64,000 nt of DNA from an uncultured Metabacillus sp. (GCF_947503125.1 NZ_CANNCR010000012.1:59573-123572), one strand, 5' to 3'. Shown: positions 26,963 through 38,626, numbered from the stretch's first letter. Numbers and translations are program-made. The notes: generated from the letters alone by a model not told the origin.

Positions 26963-27149
26963 TATGCAATCCCCCCCAAATCTTAAATATTATACCATAA
27001 GAAAACGCAAATTTTGTATGGTTTTGTCAAAAGGGATGGTCAAGGGCTCTGCTATGCCAAGAAGATATGGATTTTTTTGTCGATGATTTATTCCCGGTAT
27101 TGACTTTCGGCCTAGATTATGGGTAAAATGCATGTAGTTAATTCAATAT

Positions 27150-27395
27150 AAGAAATGGCTAAGATTGGTTTTAGTAGTGGAGATCTCCCTGTTATAGAGA
27201 GCTGATGGTTGGTGGAAATCAGCATATAGATTGTCCATGAATTACGTCCATGAGCTTCTTTTTTGAAAGGGAATCCCGAGTAGAAAAAGACGGTTTAACC
27301 GTTAAATGACCGAGTGAGGATCTAGTAATGACACAGTCCTAAGTAGGGTGGTACCGCGAAACTTTCGCCCCTTCATTAATGAAGGGGCTTTTTGG
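27150..27395 (+). promoter_or_regulatory. T-box leader of tyrS (tyrosine specifier)
   Basis: The invariant T-box AGGGTGGTACCGCG is at 27345-27358, followed by the terminator stem GCCCCTTCAT/ATGAAGGGGC (27367-27388) and a T run. Upstream AGAGAGC and GGTGGAAATCAG elements mark Stem I. A TAC tyrosine codon at 27243-27245, in the expected specifier loop, matches the downstream gene. Uncharged tRNA-Tyr should stabilise the antiterminator and turn on tyrS. Confidence 0.92.
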
Positions 27396-27438
27396 CGTCC
27401 GTTCTAACAATAAAGGGTTGTAGACAAGAATATAATAA

Positions 27439-28719
<1,281 letters not shown>

Positions 28720-28742
28720 TGATCGTATTAAATAAAATGGAG

Positions 28743-28772
28743 GCTGTCTCAGGTAGGGACAGCTCTTTTTTC
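28743..28772 (+). terminator. tyrS terminator
   Basis: GCTGTC and GACAGC form the stem, followed by TCTTTTTT. Confidence 0.75.
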
Positions 28773-28799
28773 GAAAGGTAAAATTTTAACCTAGTTTTT

Positions 28800-28907
28800 G
28801 TGTCTAGCTCCTGCATCTCGCCCCTTTAGGGTCTAACCACTCAGAACGCCTTCTAATTATGAGCGTCTTATTTGCCTAAGCTGAGCAAGGCGCTTGTTCT
28901 TTTCTTA
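28800..28907. repeat. Dispersed palindromic repeat, copy A
   Basis: It begins GTGTCTAGCTCC, has a central GAACGCCTTCT..ATGAGCGTCTTA block and ends GGCGCTTGTTCTTTTCTTA. See copies at 36.1, 39.0, 39.2, 47.3, 47.5 and 51.9 kb. This copy is the most diverged of the near-full ones and sits between the tyrS and rpsD terminators. Confidence 0.8.
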
Positions 28908-28910
28908 ATA

Positions 28911-28943
28911 AAAAAATCCTGACCAAATGGCCAGGATTTTTTT
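28911..28943. terminator. rpsD terminator
   Basis: AAAAAATCCTG (28911-28921) pairs with CAGGATTTTTTT (28932-28943). It reads as a terminator on both strands. Confidence 0.85.
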
Positions 28944-28944
28944 A

Positions 28945-29735
<791 letters not shown>

Positions 29736-29741
29736 ACGAAC

Positions 29742-29770
29742 ATTATATGATCTTCCATGTATAAAGTCAA
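29742..29770 (-). promoter_or_regulatory. Sigma-A promoter of rpsD
   Basis: On the minus strand TTGACT (29770-29765), 17 bases, TATAAT (29747-29742): a near-consensus strong promoter as expected for a ribosomal protein gene. The remaining bases to the divergent dgcP (29771-29974) hold no supported gene. Confidence 0.8.
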
Positions 29771-29974
29771 GAGCCTTTACATAAAGGGATAAAAGTATTA
29801 AATATTTATGGCTTTTTACAAACTAATTTTTGGAAAATGGGAAGTATGGAGGATGAAAAACTTTCCAACTTTATACAAATATATGAGCGGATTTTATGAT
29901 ATAATGAAATGGAAATTCTTTTATTTATAGTAAATAAGTCACGTTTTTGTGGCTTGATAGTGTGGGTGAGATAT

Positions 29975-31780
29975 ATGGGTGATTATGATCAAATTGTTGT
30001 AATGTCAATAAAAAGTGCATTTTTTGAATATGTAAGTAACAATCACCAACAGTATTCAGTAAATGAAATAATCGAAAAGTTAACATTTGTTATGAAAAAG
30101 GAACTATCTGTAGAACAAGCTGTATTCCTTCCGATACATGATATGTTAACTTACGTATCACCATATATGAAATCAAACTATGGTCCGATTCACTTTATAC
30201 CACACGATTTTATTGAGGGCGAATGTTATGTTAATGGAGAGCAAGTTTTCATTCCAGTATTTCATGATAATGTGCTGCATGGTTTAATAGAGTTGAATGA
30301 ATTAGAAGCTAATCATTATTCTGACAAGGTATTGGACGAAATAGCAAAAGCCTGTTCATCCTTCTATAGCCATTGTTTTAATTCGGTTCAAAGGACACGA
30401 AATGAACATAAATTTGAGCAGTTGTATCATTTAACTGATAAATTGCACTCTATTATGAATAAAGAAGATGTCCTTACGGAATTGATGACGATTTTACAAA
30501 AAAAGTTTTATGGATATCATTTCCATTTATTTTTATCACAGGATCATGAGAACCTTCGAAATATACCGATCAAAAACTTGGATTTTGACCATCAAACAGG
30601 TAATGAGCTGGCGATGGAGGCTTATGTCACAGGGAATGCACAGCTGATAAAGAAGAAAAAAAAGAATCAAACAAAGCTCTATACCCCATTAATCGGGAAA
30701 CAAGGCGTATATGGTGTATTGCAAGTTATTGCAAATGAGAGCCTGGAGCTTGGGGATCATAATGAAAGTTTTATCACAATGCTAGCCAATGCAGCTGGTA
30801 AAGCGTTGGAAAATGCTCAATTGTATGAGCAATCCAAACGATTAATAAAAGACTTACAGCTGATTAATGAAACAACTCATCGTTTAAATAAGAATTTAAG
30901 GTTAGCAGATACAATGAATTATATGGTACAAAGTATTATGAATTCATTTGATGCCGATGAAGTTGGTTTTTTCTATCTTGCTCCCAATCATTCTGTCCAC
31001 ATTTTTCCCGGAAGTACGAGCTTTTTTCATAAAGACGAGGCTAAGGTTTATATTGAGTATGTTCAAGGAAAAATCGAAAAGGATTTGGAAGGATTATTCA
31101 TCGGTGATATTACAAACTTCTTAAAAAATGCTTCATTTTCTTCGGTTATGGCTGTACCGATGGTTCAGAGCGAGAATTTTAAAGGATGTGCTCTAGTTCT
31201 TCATAAAACTCCTTATCATTTTTCGTTTGATATGTTTAAATTGCTGCAATCACTTATTCATCATTCAACTCTTGCACTGACAAATTCCTTGTTAAGAGAA
31301 GAATTGGAAACATTAGTTAAAACAGATCATTTGACCCAACTGTATTCACGTAAGTACTTTACTAGTTTTATTGAGAATTCTATGAAAATGGATCGTCAAG
31401 GAACGTTTGTTTTAATTGATATTGATAATTTTAAAATGATTAATGATACGTTTGGTCACCAAATTGGTGACGATATCCTTGTCCAAGTTGCCAATATCAT
31501 AAAAAGTAATATACGCGAGAACGATATTGGCGCGAGATGGGGTGGTGAAGAACTTGCAATCTATCTTCCGCAAGTAGATTTGCATGTAGGAATAACGGTT
31601 GCGGACAGAATAGTGAAACGGGTAAAAGAGAATACAAATCCGACAATCACCATATCCTGCGGGGTATCTTATTGGAATACTGTGATGAAGGAAAGCTTTA
31701 AACAGCTTTTTAGCCGAGCAGATAAGGCATTGTACATGGCAAAAAATGAAGGGAAAAATCAAGTTATGGTACAGGTATGA
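29975..31780 (+). CDS. dgcP: GAF-GAF-GGDEF diguanylate cyclase DgcP
   Basis: A 601-aa protein like B. subtilis DgcP (YtrP, about 579 aa), which makes cyclic di-GMP. Two GAF-like sensory regions (roughly 40-180 and 190-310, a third weaker one 320-445) precede the cyclase domain. The active-site motif is GGEEL (523-527), so the last position is Leu instead of Phe. An I-site RxxD (Arg514-Asp517) lies exactly five residues upstream, allowing product inhibition. VLIDIDNFKMINDTFGH supplies the metal ligand. I chose ATG 29975 after GGGTGAG; the start is not certain. No membrane helices, so cytosolic. Confidence 0.92.
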   Translation: MGDYDQIVVMSIKSAFFEYVSNNHQQYSVNEIIEKLTFVMKKELSVEQAVFLPIHDMLTYVSPYMKSNYGPIHFIPHDFIEGECYVNGEQVFIPVFHDNVLHGLIELNELEANHYSDKVLDEIAKACSSFYSHCFNSVQRTRNEHKFEQLYHLTDKLHSIMNKEDVLTELMTILQKKFYGYHFHLFLSQDHENLRNIPIKNLDFDHQTGNELAMEAYVTGNAQLIKKKKKNQTKLYTPLIGKQGVYGVLQVIANESLELGDHNESFITMLANAAGKALENAQLYEQSKRLIKDLQLINETTHRLNKNLRLADTMNYMVQSIMNSFDADEVGFFYLAPNHSVHIFPGSTSFFHKDEAKVYIEYVQGKIEKDLEGLFIGDITNFLKNASFSSVMAVPMVQSENFKGCALVLHKTPYHFSFDMFKLLQSLIHHSTLALTNSLLREELETLVKTDHLTQLYSRKYFTSFIENSMKMDRQGTFVLIDIDNFKMINDTFGHQIGDDILVQVANIIKSNIRENDIGARWGGEELAIYLPQVDLHVGITVADRIVKRVKENTNPTITISCGVSYWNTVMKESFKQLFSRADKALYMAKNEGKNQVMVQV

Positions 31781-31812
31781 AAAAAAAGTGAGCGGGCTGC
31801 TCACTTTTTTTG
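31781..31812. terminator. Bidirectional dgcP/ytsP terminator
   Basis: AAAAAAAGTGAGC (31781-31793) is perfectly complementary to GCTCACTTTTTTT (31799-31811) across a 5-base loop. Confidence 0.9.
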
Positions 31813-31815
31813 TTT

Positions 31816-32295
31816 CTAAATATAGTTAACTAAAGTCCTAACAAATTCCTCTAACGAAGCTTCGTCAACTTCATCAAATCGATTTTTGTTTGGACTATCA
31901 ATGTCTAAAACGCCGATTAGTTCATTATTCTTTATAAGTGGAACAACAATTTCTGAATTGGAAGCAGCATCACAGGCGATATGGCCAGGAAATTGGTGAA
32001 CATCGGCAACGCGTTCTGTTTTCTTGTTTACTGCTGCTGTACCGCATACACCTTTTCCTAATGGAATGCGCACACAAGCTGGCAATCCCTGAAAAGGTCC
32101 TAGTACAAGCTGATCTTCTTTTAAAAGATAAAAGCCTACCCAGTTTATATCATCTAAAAATTGATTTAATAATGCTGATGCATTCGATAAGTTTGCGATC
32201 AGGTCATCTTCACCGTCTAAAAGAGCTTTCAGCTGTTTAATCATTAATTGATATTGTTTTTCTTTACTGCCTGTATATTTTTCGACATGAAACAT
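31816..32295 (-). CDS. ytsP: GAF-domain free methionine-(R)-sulfoxide reductase
   Basis: A 159-aa single-GAF protein of the fRMsr family, which reduces free methionine-R-sulfoxide. The fRMsr motifs are visible: GPFQGLPACVRIPLGKGVCGTAAVNK with both catalytic-region cysteines, FPGHIACDAASNSEIVVPL with the third cysteine, and GVLDIDSPNKNRFDE. ATG 32295 (MFHVEKYTG) is spaced properly from AAAGGTAGG; ATG 32301 is too close. It is convergent with dgcP and divergent from refZ. Confidence 0.93.
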   Translation of the reverse strand: MFHVEKYTGSKEKQYQLMIKQLKALLDGEDDLIANLSNASALLNQFLDDINWVGFYLLKEDQLVLGPFQGLPACVRIPLGKGVCGTAAVNKKTERVADVHQFPGHIACDAASNSEIVVPLIKNNELIGVLDIDSPNKNRFDEVDEASLEEFVRTLVNYI

Positions 32296-32415
32296 CGTCA
32301 TTACCTACCTTTAGCTAAGAATTAACAAAGTCATCAGAACTTTGTCGAGCGAATGATAAAGGAATCTAGCGCTATTAATGGAATGTATAGTTATATGAGA
32401 ACGGAGGTGATCCTA

Positions 32416-33066
32416 ATGACAAAACAACCATCACGTGATACGAAGCAAAAGATTCTTAATGCAGCGATTTATTTATTTAATTCAAAAGGCTTTACAGGTA
32501 CGTCTGTGAGGGAAATTGCCAATCGCGCAAATGTCAATGTTGCTCATATTTCCTATTATTTTAAAGGGAAGGGCGGTTTACTCGAATACCTTGTCTCTCA
32601 ATATTATGAGGAGTATATTCGAGTAATTGAAGATAATTATGCCCATTTAAAATACGGAAATGCCCACATCGTCTTAAGTAAAACTATTTTAGATATATTA
32701 AATTATCAACACGAGAACCGTCAACTTTCAAGACTTGTATACCGTGAAGTGACAGTGGATTCTGTCCTTATTCGTGAAGTAATGACGACCTATTTAACGA
32801 AGGAAAAATATTACATCAAGGCTGTCATTGAACAAGGGATAGAGGAAGGATCTATTCGAAAAGGTTTTGTACCACATATGATTATCCAATTACGAAGCCT
32901 TTTGCATATGCCATATTTGCAGCCGCAATATATGAGTGAGGTTCTTCATATCCAACCGCACGAAGCCTATTTTGTTCATCAATATTATAAAGAATTAAAA
33001 ATTTGGCTTAACTCATTGCTGGCAGAGAATCTAACTCTGGAAGGAAATTTAGCTGCCGTTCGTTAA
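32416..33066 (+). CDS. refZ: RefZ, TetR-family regulator of FtsZ assembly
   Basis: A 216-aa DNA-binding protein. In B. subtilis RefZ (YttP) binds sites flanking the origin and disturbs Z-ring formation near the poles at sporulation. The TetR helix-turn-helix is residues about 8-55 (KQKILNAAIYLFNSKGFTGTS, REIANRANVNVAHISYYF). YFKGKGGLLEYLV and the region MPYLQPQYMSEVLHIQPHEAYF match the RefZ effector part. ATG 32416 is set by an almost full anti-16S site, ACGGAGGTGATCC. Its last 18 bases overlap the end of convergent hisJ. Confidence 0.93.
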   Translation: MTKQPSRDTKQKILNAAIYLFNSKGFTGTSVREIANRANVNVAHISYYFKGKGGLLEYLVSQYYEEYIRVIEDNYAHLKYGNAHIVLSKTILDILNYQHENRQLSRLVYREVTVDSVLIREVMTTYLTKEKYYIKAVIEQGIEEGSIRKGFVPHMIIQLRSLLHMPYLQPQYMSEVLHIQPHEAYFVHQYYKELKIWLNSLLAENLTLEGNLAAVR

Positions 33067-33855
33067 TTGATCATAATGCGAGTAATTCTTCCCAACATCC
33101 CTTGCACTGTGGGCATCTGAGCCATAGATAAGAGGGATTTTTTGTTTTTGTGCGAATTTAGCAATTGCTTCTCCTGGATACGTTTCCCCGCAAAATTCTT
33201 TTCTTAATCCAGCAACATTAAAATCAATCTCTAATCCATGATCCTTTATCGCTTGAAGCACCTTTGAAATAATAGATTCAGTCGGGAATGTAATCGGATA
33301 AAGCTTTTGGAACTTATGAACCAATGTTAGATGCCCAATGCGCTTAGGTTTATAGGGACCAAGATCACTTTTTATCGAATGTAATACCTCCTGATAATAG
33401 GCATAATGAAGATCTTGTAAGGAACCGGCAAATTCAACCATTTTACCAAATATCTTCTCGTCAAAATCCATACAGAAATATGTATCTTTCAGCTTTAAGA
33501 AATGAACAGAAAGAATGCTATCATCGAGAAATTTACCGTATTGATTTAGAAACCGTTTTGTTTCGTGTTCATATTCCTTGATATAATCTACTTCTAACCC
33601 GATGTTGATCTTGATATGGTTTCGATACTTTTCTTTTAAAATTTTTAGATCTGAAAGATAAGAATCGATATCTTCTAATTTCATGGCACTGTCTTCATCA
33701 GGCGTAGGGTCTTTAAATTTGATTGGAAGTGGCGCATGCTCTGTGAAGGTTAAACAATCAAACCCTTCTTTTATTGCCTGCTCGATATATTCTTCTAGTC
33801 GATCAGCTGTCCCATGCGGACAATAGGGAGAATGAACATGTCCATCTTTTTTCAT
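33049..33855 (-). CDS. hisJ: Histidinol-phosphatase, PHP family (HisJ/HisK)
   Basis: A 268-aa metal-dependent phosphatase for the penultimate step of histidine synthesis, outside the his operon as in B. subtilis. PHP motifs are GHVHSPYCPHG (first two metal histidines), TFTEHAPLP, GLEVDY, SVHFLK, RIGHLTLVHKF and GSDAHSARDVG. The reading frame has Met at 33867, 33864 and 33855; the first two abut AAAGG, so I take 33855, though this is a judgement. Its 3' end overlaps refZ by 18 bases with no terminator between them. Confidence 0.92.
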   Translation of the reverse strand: MKKDGHVHSPYCPHGTADRLEEYIEQAIKEGFDCLTFTEHAPLPIKFKDPTPDEDSAMKLEDIDSYLSDLKILKEKYRNHIKINIGLEVDYIKEYEHETKRFLNQYGKFLDDSILSVHFLKLKDTYFCMDFDEKIFGKMVEFAGSLQDLHYAYYQEVLHSIKSDLGPYKPKRIGHLTLVHKFQKLYPITFPTESIISKVLQAIKDHGLEIDFNVAGLRKEFCGETYPGEAIAKFAQKQKIPLIYGSDAHSARDVGKNYSHYDQLTNGS

Positions 33856-34262
33856 CTTCGTCATCATCCTTTCATAACAAATGGTTTAAAAATGAATATT
33901 GAAACCGTTTATTGCTTGATTATTAGTTAAATCCTTGCTTACGTGGCTAACTTGACAATCGAGTACAAATAATGTAAAAAAATTAAAATTTCTGGTCAAA
34001 AAATGTCGTTTACATGGTATCATAAATACATTGAAATAACATTAAAAATGTGATGCTTAAATGATAGGGACCTTTTTCAGTAGAAAAAGATGTTGAAGGT
34101 ATTTTCTTTTTTTATTTGAAATTCAAACGTTATGAAATATGAATGTTTCATTTATACATAGATTTACGAAAAACGCTTATCAGCATGATGTTGTAAAACT
34201 TTCATCAGTGGGGAGTTTTTTTCCTGTCATGAGGATTTTGTGTAACAACGAGGGGGCTCATT
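33856..34262. other. 407-bp gap between divergent hisJ and ezrA
   Basis: AT-rich, with no supported gene. A sequence near 33898-33911 (TGAAACCGTTTATT) matches 12 of 14 cre positions upstream of hisJ, but the CA end is wrong. A poor hairpin with a T run sits near 34070-34115. Confidence 0.45.
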
Positions 34263-35960
34263 ATGGAAGTTATTATTGGATTAATTCTTTTAGTATGTAT
34301 TCTCTTTGGGACAGGATACATGTTTAGAAGAAAAATTTATAAAGATGTTGATCGCTTAGAAGCATGGAAAATTGAAATCATGAATCGGTCTATAGTAGAT
34401 GAATTATCTAAGGTGAAGGAATTAAAAATGGTCGGGCAGGCAGAAAAGCTGTTTGAGCAATGGAGAAGTGAATGGGATGAAATCGTTACTACGCAGCTTC
34501 CAGAAGTAGAGGAACTTCTTTTTGATGCTGAGGATTTATCTGATAAATATCGTTTTACGAAAGCTAAAAATGTTCTTCAGCATATTGAAACAGTACTAAA
34601 AACAATTGATGAAAATATCGATAAAATCATTGAAGAAATAAATGAGTTAGTCTTCAGTGAGGAAAAAAACAAGATTGAAAGTGAAGAAATCAAACAGCAA
34701 TATAAAAAAATAAAAAAGACATTAATTGCTCACAGCCACCAATTTGGCAAGGCACATGTTAAATTAGAGGAGAAATTAACAGAAATCTCCGAGGAGTTAA
34801 AGAAGTTTGATTCGGAAACGAATGAAGGAAATTATTTATCTGCCAGGGATATTTTAGTGAAGCTAAAGCAAGAGCTTGACCTTCTCCAAGAAAAAATAAA
34901 TGAAATCCCTAAGCTTTTAACCGAATGTAATATAACATTGCCTAATCTGTTAAGCGAATTAGCAGAAGGCTATAAGGAAATGAAAGCCAATGGCTATTAT
35001 CTTGAACATATTCAGGTAGAAGCAGAGCTTGAAAAATTTAATAAACAATTGGAGTTATACCGGAAACAAATAGAAGATACAGACATTGAGGATATTGGAG
35101 AAAGTCTTCAAGCAACACAAGAATCAATCGATACCATTTATGATCTATTAGAAAATGAAGTAGAAGCCCATCATTTTGTAAAACAAACTAAAGATTCAAT
35201 AAACCGTAAATTAATTGATTTTGCGGAACAAAAAGCAGCAACGATAGAAGAGACTGACCTTGTTAAGCAAAGCTATCAATTGTCTGAAACAGAGCTTGAT
35301 AAGCAAAAGCTAATTGAAAAACAGCTTTCGCAAATTGAAAAGAAATTCACACATATTGAGCAAAATTTACAAACTGACCATGTTGCTCATTCAATTATCA
35401 AGGAAGAGTTGCAAGAAATAGAAACACAAATTAATAAGCTGTTTGAAGATCATAATGAATATAGGGAAATGCTTCAAATGTTAAGAAAGGATGAGCTTCA
35501 AGCACGTGAAAAATTGAATCATCTGAAAAAAGTGTTGCTTGAATCTAGCAGGGCAGTTCACCATAGCAACATACCTGGATTACCTGCTGATTTTGTTGAA
35601 TTAATTGAAAAAGCTAAAAAAGAGGTTTCTAAGGTAACTGTAAAATTGGATGAACTTCCGTTAAATATGCTTGTTGTAAATCAATTGTTGGAAGAAGCGG
35701 TCCAATCCGTTGAAACGTTAAAGCATGTTGCGAATGAATTGATTGAACAGGTTTATCTGGTTGAACAAGTGATTCAATATGGCAATCGATATCGTAATCA
35801 AAATCCTGAGGTTGCAGCAAAATTTTTAGAGGCAGAAAAGCTCTTTAGAAAATATGAATACAACCAATCATTAGAAACGGCAGCCGCAGCTCTTGAGCAA
35901 GTTGAACCTGGCTCTTTACAAAAAATACAAAAAATGATTGATGAGGAAAAACGCAGTTAA
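34263..35960 (+). CDS. ezrA: Septation ring formation regulator EzrA
   Basis: A 565-aa division protein that prevents extra FtsZ rings and helps at mid-cell. One N-terminal membrane helix (about residues 2-21, VIIGLILLVCILFGTGYMFRR) anchors it with the N-terminus outside. The rest is a series of antiparallel coiled-coil spectrin-like repeats. The C-terminal QNPEVAAKFLEAEKLFRKYEYNQSLETAA matches the conserved EzrA end needed for mid-cell localisation. The ATG follows GAGGGGGCTCATT. Length equals the family norm (about 562). Confidence 0.96.
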   Translation: MEVIIGLILLVCILFGTGYMFRRKIYKDVDRLEAWKIEIMNRSIVDELSKVKELKMVGQAEKLFEQWRSEWDEIVTTQLPEVEELLFDAEDLSDKYRFTKAKNVLQHIETVLKTIDENIDKIIEEINELVFSEEKNKIESEEIKQQYKKIKKTLIAHSHQFGKAHVKLEEKLTEISEELKKFDSETNEGNYLSARDILVKLKQELDLLQEKINEIPKLLTECNITLPNLLSELAEGYKEMKANGYYLEHIQVEAELEKFNKQLELYRKQIEDTDIEDIGESLQATQESIDTIYDLLENEVEAHHFVKQTKDSINRKLIDFAEQKAATIEETDLVKQSYQLSETELDKQKLIEKQLSQIEKKFTHIEQNLQTDHVAHSIIKEELQEIETQINKLFEDHNEYREMLQMLRKDELQAREKLNHLKKVLLESSRAVHHSNIPGLPADFVELIEKAKKEVSKVTVKLDELPLNMLVVNQLLEEAVQSVETLKHVANELIEQVYLVEQVIQYGNRYRNQNPEVAAKFLEAEKLFRKYEYNQSLETAAAALEQVEPGSLQKIQKMIDEEKRS

Positions 35961-35970
35961 GTTTTAAAAG

Positions 35971-36054
35971 ACAGGGATGACTAATTGAAATGTACTATGA
36001 TGAAGGCAATTAGGACTGCTTACATAGTCATTTCATTCGGCATTCCTGTTTTTT
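35971..36054 (+). terminator. ezrA terminator with long branched hairpin
   Basis: ACAGGGATG pairs with CATTCCTGT (35971-35979 with 36041-36049). Inside, TGAAATGTACTATG pairs with CATAGTCATTTCA (35986-35999 with 36023-36035). TTTTTT follows. Confidence 0.75.
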
Positions 36055-36090
36055 GTTTAGAGATAAAGCATAACTTAGCACTTAGTCTTG

Positions 36091-36114
36091 GTGTCTAGCT
36101 CTAGGCCTAGCTCT
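36091..36114. repeat. Dispersed palindromic repeat, fragment B
   Basis: Only the left end (GTGTCTAGCT followed by a GGCCTAGCTC variant) of the dispersed repeat is present. Confidence 0.5.
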
Positions 36115-36241
36115 ATATTTTTATTTCTGTTTTTGATATGGTATTATTACAACCTAAATATAAAAGATAACAAACTGTATAAAGTGAAATTATACTAGGA
36201 ATTAATCAAATTCTAACTTACATATGGAGAGAGGAAACAAG

Positions 36242-37387
36242 ATGTTGTATTTAGACAACAGTGCGACAACGATGCCTTATCCAGAGGTTATATCAGCATA
36301 TTCAAAAGTAACAGAAGCTTATTTTGCCAATCCTTCTTCTTTACATAAGCTTGGTAGTGAGGCAGAGTCGCTGCTTATTCAGTCAAGAAAACAAGTCGCT
36401 CTACTATTAGGAGTGGAACAGCAAGAGGTTATTTTTACTTCTGGAGGTACTGAGGGAAATAATCTTGCAATAAAAGGAGCTGCACTAGCGAATCAACATA
36501 AAGGAAAACATTTAATCACATCAATGGTGGAGCATCCATCTGTTTTAGAAACGTTTCGGCAGCTTGAACAAGCCTTTGGATTTAAGGTTACTTATCTCCC
36601 TGTTGATGGGGACGGTTTCGTCTCAATTGAACACATGAAAAAAGCATTACGTGACGATACTATTCTTGTTTCAATTATGCATGTAAATAATGAAGTAGGA
36701 TCGATCCAGCCGATAATGGAGATTGGCCAAATGTTAAAACCTAATTCTAACGTCTTATTTCATGTTGACAATGTGCAAGGAATAACAAAGGTACCTTTAG
36801 ATATAAAAAAAGCAAATATTGATTTGTGTACGATTTCAGGTCATAAATTTCATGGATTAAATGGAACGGGTGCTTTGTATGTAAGGGAGGGAGTTCAACT
36901 TCTTCCTCTTTTTTCGGGTGGTTCTCAAGAACGGCAGTTAAGGTCAGGAACGGAAAGTCTTGCAGGAAACGTTTCCTTAGCGAAAGCACTTAGAATGGCA
37001 ACTGAAAATGCCGCACACCAGTATTTAACACTGAAACAAACTCGCGATAAACTTCTAACAGAATTATTGAATATAGATGGAGTCGTTGTCAATACACCAC
37101 AAAAGAATGCCGCGCCACATATCATAAATTTTTCAGTGCCAGCAGTGAAGGCAGAGGTACTAATCCATTTTCTTGGGGAGCATAACATCTTTGTCTCAAC
37201 AACATCTGCTTGTTCATCAAGAAGAAAAGCCATAAGTAATACCCTGCTAGCAATGAATAAGCAACAGGAGATTGCAAAAAGCGCAATACGGGTAAGTTTA
37301 TCCCTTGAACAAAATGAAGAAATCATCCCTCCTTTTATTACGACATTATCAAAGGGGATCGAAAAATTAGCAAAGGTTATGAGGTAA
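36242..37387 (+). CDS. nifZ: Cysteine desulfurase (NifZ/IscS type) partner of ThiI
   Basis: A 381-aa PLP enzyme that takes sulfur from cysteine and hands it to ThiI for 4-thiouridine in tRNA. MLYLDNSATTMPYPEV is the class V start; SGGTEGNNLAIKGA and SGHKFHGLNGTGAL (PLP lysine) follow; the mobile loop STTSACSSRRK carries the catalytic cysteine. ATG 36242 follows GAGAGGAAACAAG. Only four bases separate it from thiI, so the pair is coupled. In B. subtilis braB precedes it; here that gene is missing. Confidence 0.94.
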   Translation: MLYLDNSATTMPYPEVISAYSKVTEAYFANPSSLHKLGSEAESLLIQSRKQVALLLGVEQQEVIFTSGGTEGNNLAIKGAALANQHKGKHLITSMVEHPSVLETFRQLEQAFGFKVTYLPVDGDGFVSIEHMKKALRDDTILVSIMHVNNEVGSIQPIMEIGQMLKPNSNVLFHVDNVQGITKVPLDIKKANIDLCTISGHKFHGLNGTGALYVREGVQLLPLFSGGSQERQLRSGTESLAGNVSLAKALRMATENAAHQYLTLKQTRDKLLTELLNIDGVVVNTPQKNAAPHIINFSVPAVKAEVLIHFLGEHNIFVSTTSACSSRRKAISNTLLAMNKQQEIAKSAIRVSLSLEQNEEIIPPFITTLSKGIEKLAKVMR

Positions 37388-37391
37388 TAAA

Positions 37392-38591
37392 ATGAAATTT
37401 GATCACATATTAATTCGATTTGGGGAAATATCTACTAAAGGACGTAATCGAAAAAAATTTGTTGACCGATTAAAACGAAATATTAGAGAGGTACTAGCAG
37501 ATTATCCCAACTTAGGATATGAAAGTACACGCGATAGACTTTATCTTCATTTACATGACGAGGATCATGAAGTGATCGTTGAAAAGCTGAAATCCATTTT
37601 TGGTATCCAATCATTCAGTTTAGCGATTAAATGTGAAAGTGAGATAACGAAAATTAAAGAATCTGCATTAGAAGCAATCAAAAGTCTTTATCAGCCGAAT
37701 GATACATTTAAAGTAACCGCTAAACGGGCAAACAAACAATTTCCGCTTGATACAAACGAATTAAATTACCAAATTGGAAGTCATATACTTAAAAATACAG
37801 ACTATTTAACAGTTGATGTAAAAACCCCGACCATTAACCTTCGAGTTGAGGTCCGAAGTGAGGCTACATATTTAACCTGTTATGATTATAAAGGAGCAGG
37901 TGGTTTACCAGTAGGTTCCAGCGGCAAAGCCATGCTTTTATTATCAGGCGGAATCGATAGCCCTGTTGCTGGTTACTTATCATTAAAACGGGGAGTAGAA
38001 TTAGAAGTTATCCACTTCTTTAGCCCGCCTTATACTAGTGAACGTGCAAAGCAAAAGGTTATTGATTTAACACAGGAGTTGACCGCCTTCGGTGGAAGCA
38101 TAAAACTGCATATTGTTCCATTTACAATAATACAAGAAAAAATTCAAGCGCAAGTCCCTGAAAATTATACGATGACCTCTACGCGCAGAATGATGCTGAA
38201 AATTGCGGATAAATTGCGGGAAAGCAGGCAGGCACTTGCATTAATAACAGGTGAAAGCCTTGGACAAGTGGCAAGTCAAACATTAGAAAGCATGGTTGCA
38301 ATAAACGATGTGACCAGCACTCCTATTTTAAGACCGTTAATTACGATGGATAAAACAGAGATCATTGAAATTGCTAAAAAAATAGGTACTCATGATATAT
38401 CAATTCGCCCTTTTGAAGATTGCTGTACAATTTTTACACCTGCAAACCCAAAAACGAAACCAAAGCTTCATAAAGTTTCACGTTTTGAAAGTTTCGTTGA
38501 TTTTGATGAACTCGTTGATGAAGCAATAAACAATGTTGAAACCATCACTGTCACGAAGGAACAAAAGGACGAATTCAGCAATCTTTTTTAA
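37392..38591 (+). CDS. thiI: tRNA 4-thiouridine synthase ThiI
   Basis: A 399-aa sulfurtransferase that makes s4U8 in tRNA. An N-terminal ferredoxin-like domain and THUMP domain (about 60-165) bind tRNA. The ATP pyrophosphatase loop SGGIDSP is at residues 185-191. GESLGQVASQT and RPFEDCCTIF (adjacent cysteines) follow. No rhodanese domain is present, as in other bacilli, so the upstream desulfurase must supply sulfur directly. Confidence 0.96.
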   Translation: MKFDHILIRFGEISTKGRNRKKFVDRLKRNIREVLADYPNLGYESTRDRLYLHLHDEDHEVIVEKLKSIFGIQSFSLAIKCESEITKIKESALEAIKSLYQPNDTFKVTAKRANKQFPLDTNELNYQIGSHILKNTDYLTVDVKTPTINLRVEVRSEATYLTCYDYKGAGGLPVGSSGKAMLLLSGGIDSPVAGYLSLKRGVELEVIHFFSPPYTSERAKQKVIDLTQELTAFGGSIKLHIVPFTIIQEKIQAQVPENYTMTSTRRMMLKIADKLRESRQALALITGESLGQVASQTLESMVAINDVTSTPILRPLITMDKTEIIEIAKKIGTHDISIRPFEDCCTIFTPANPKTKPKLHKVSRFESFVDFDELVDEAINNVETITVTKEQKDEFSNLF

Positions 38592-38626
38592 AAACAAGAG
38601 TTGCTAACAATTACCAAAAATAATGA

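Noticed and set aside
33898..33911. cre site upstream of hisJ.
   Set aside because: 12 of 14 positions match but the CA end is wrong, and there is no known reason for CcpA control of this gene.
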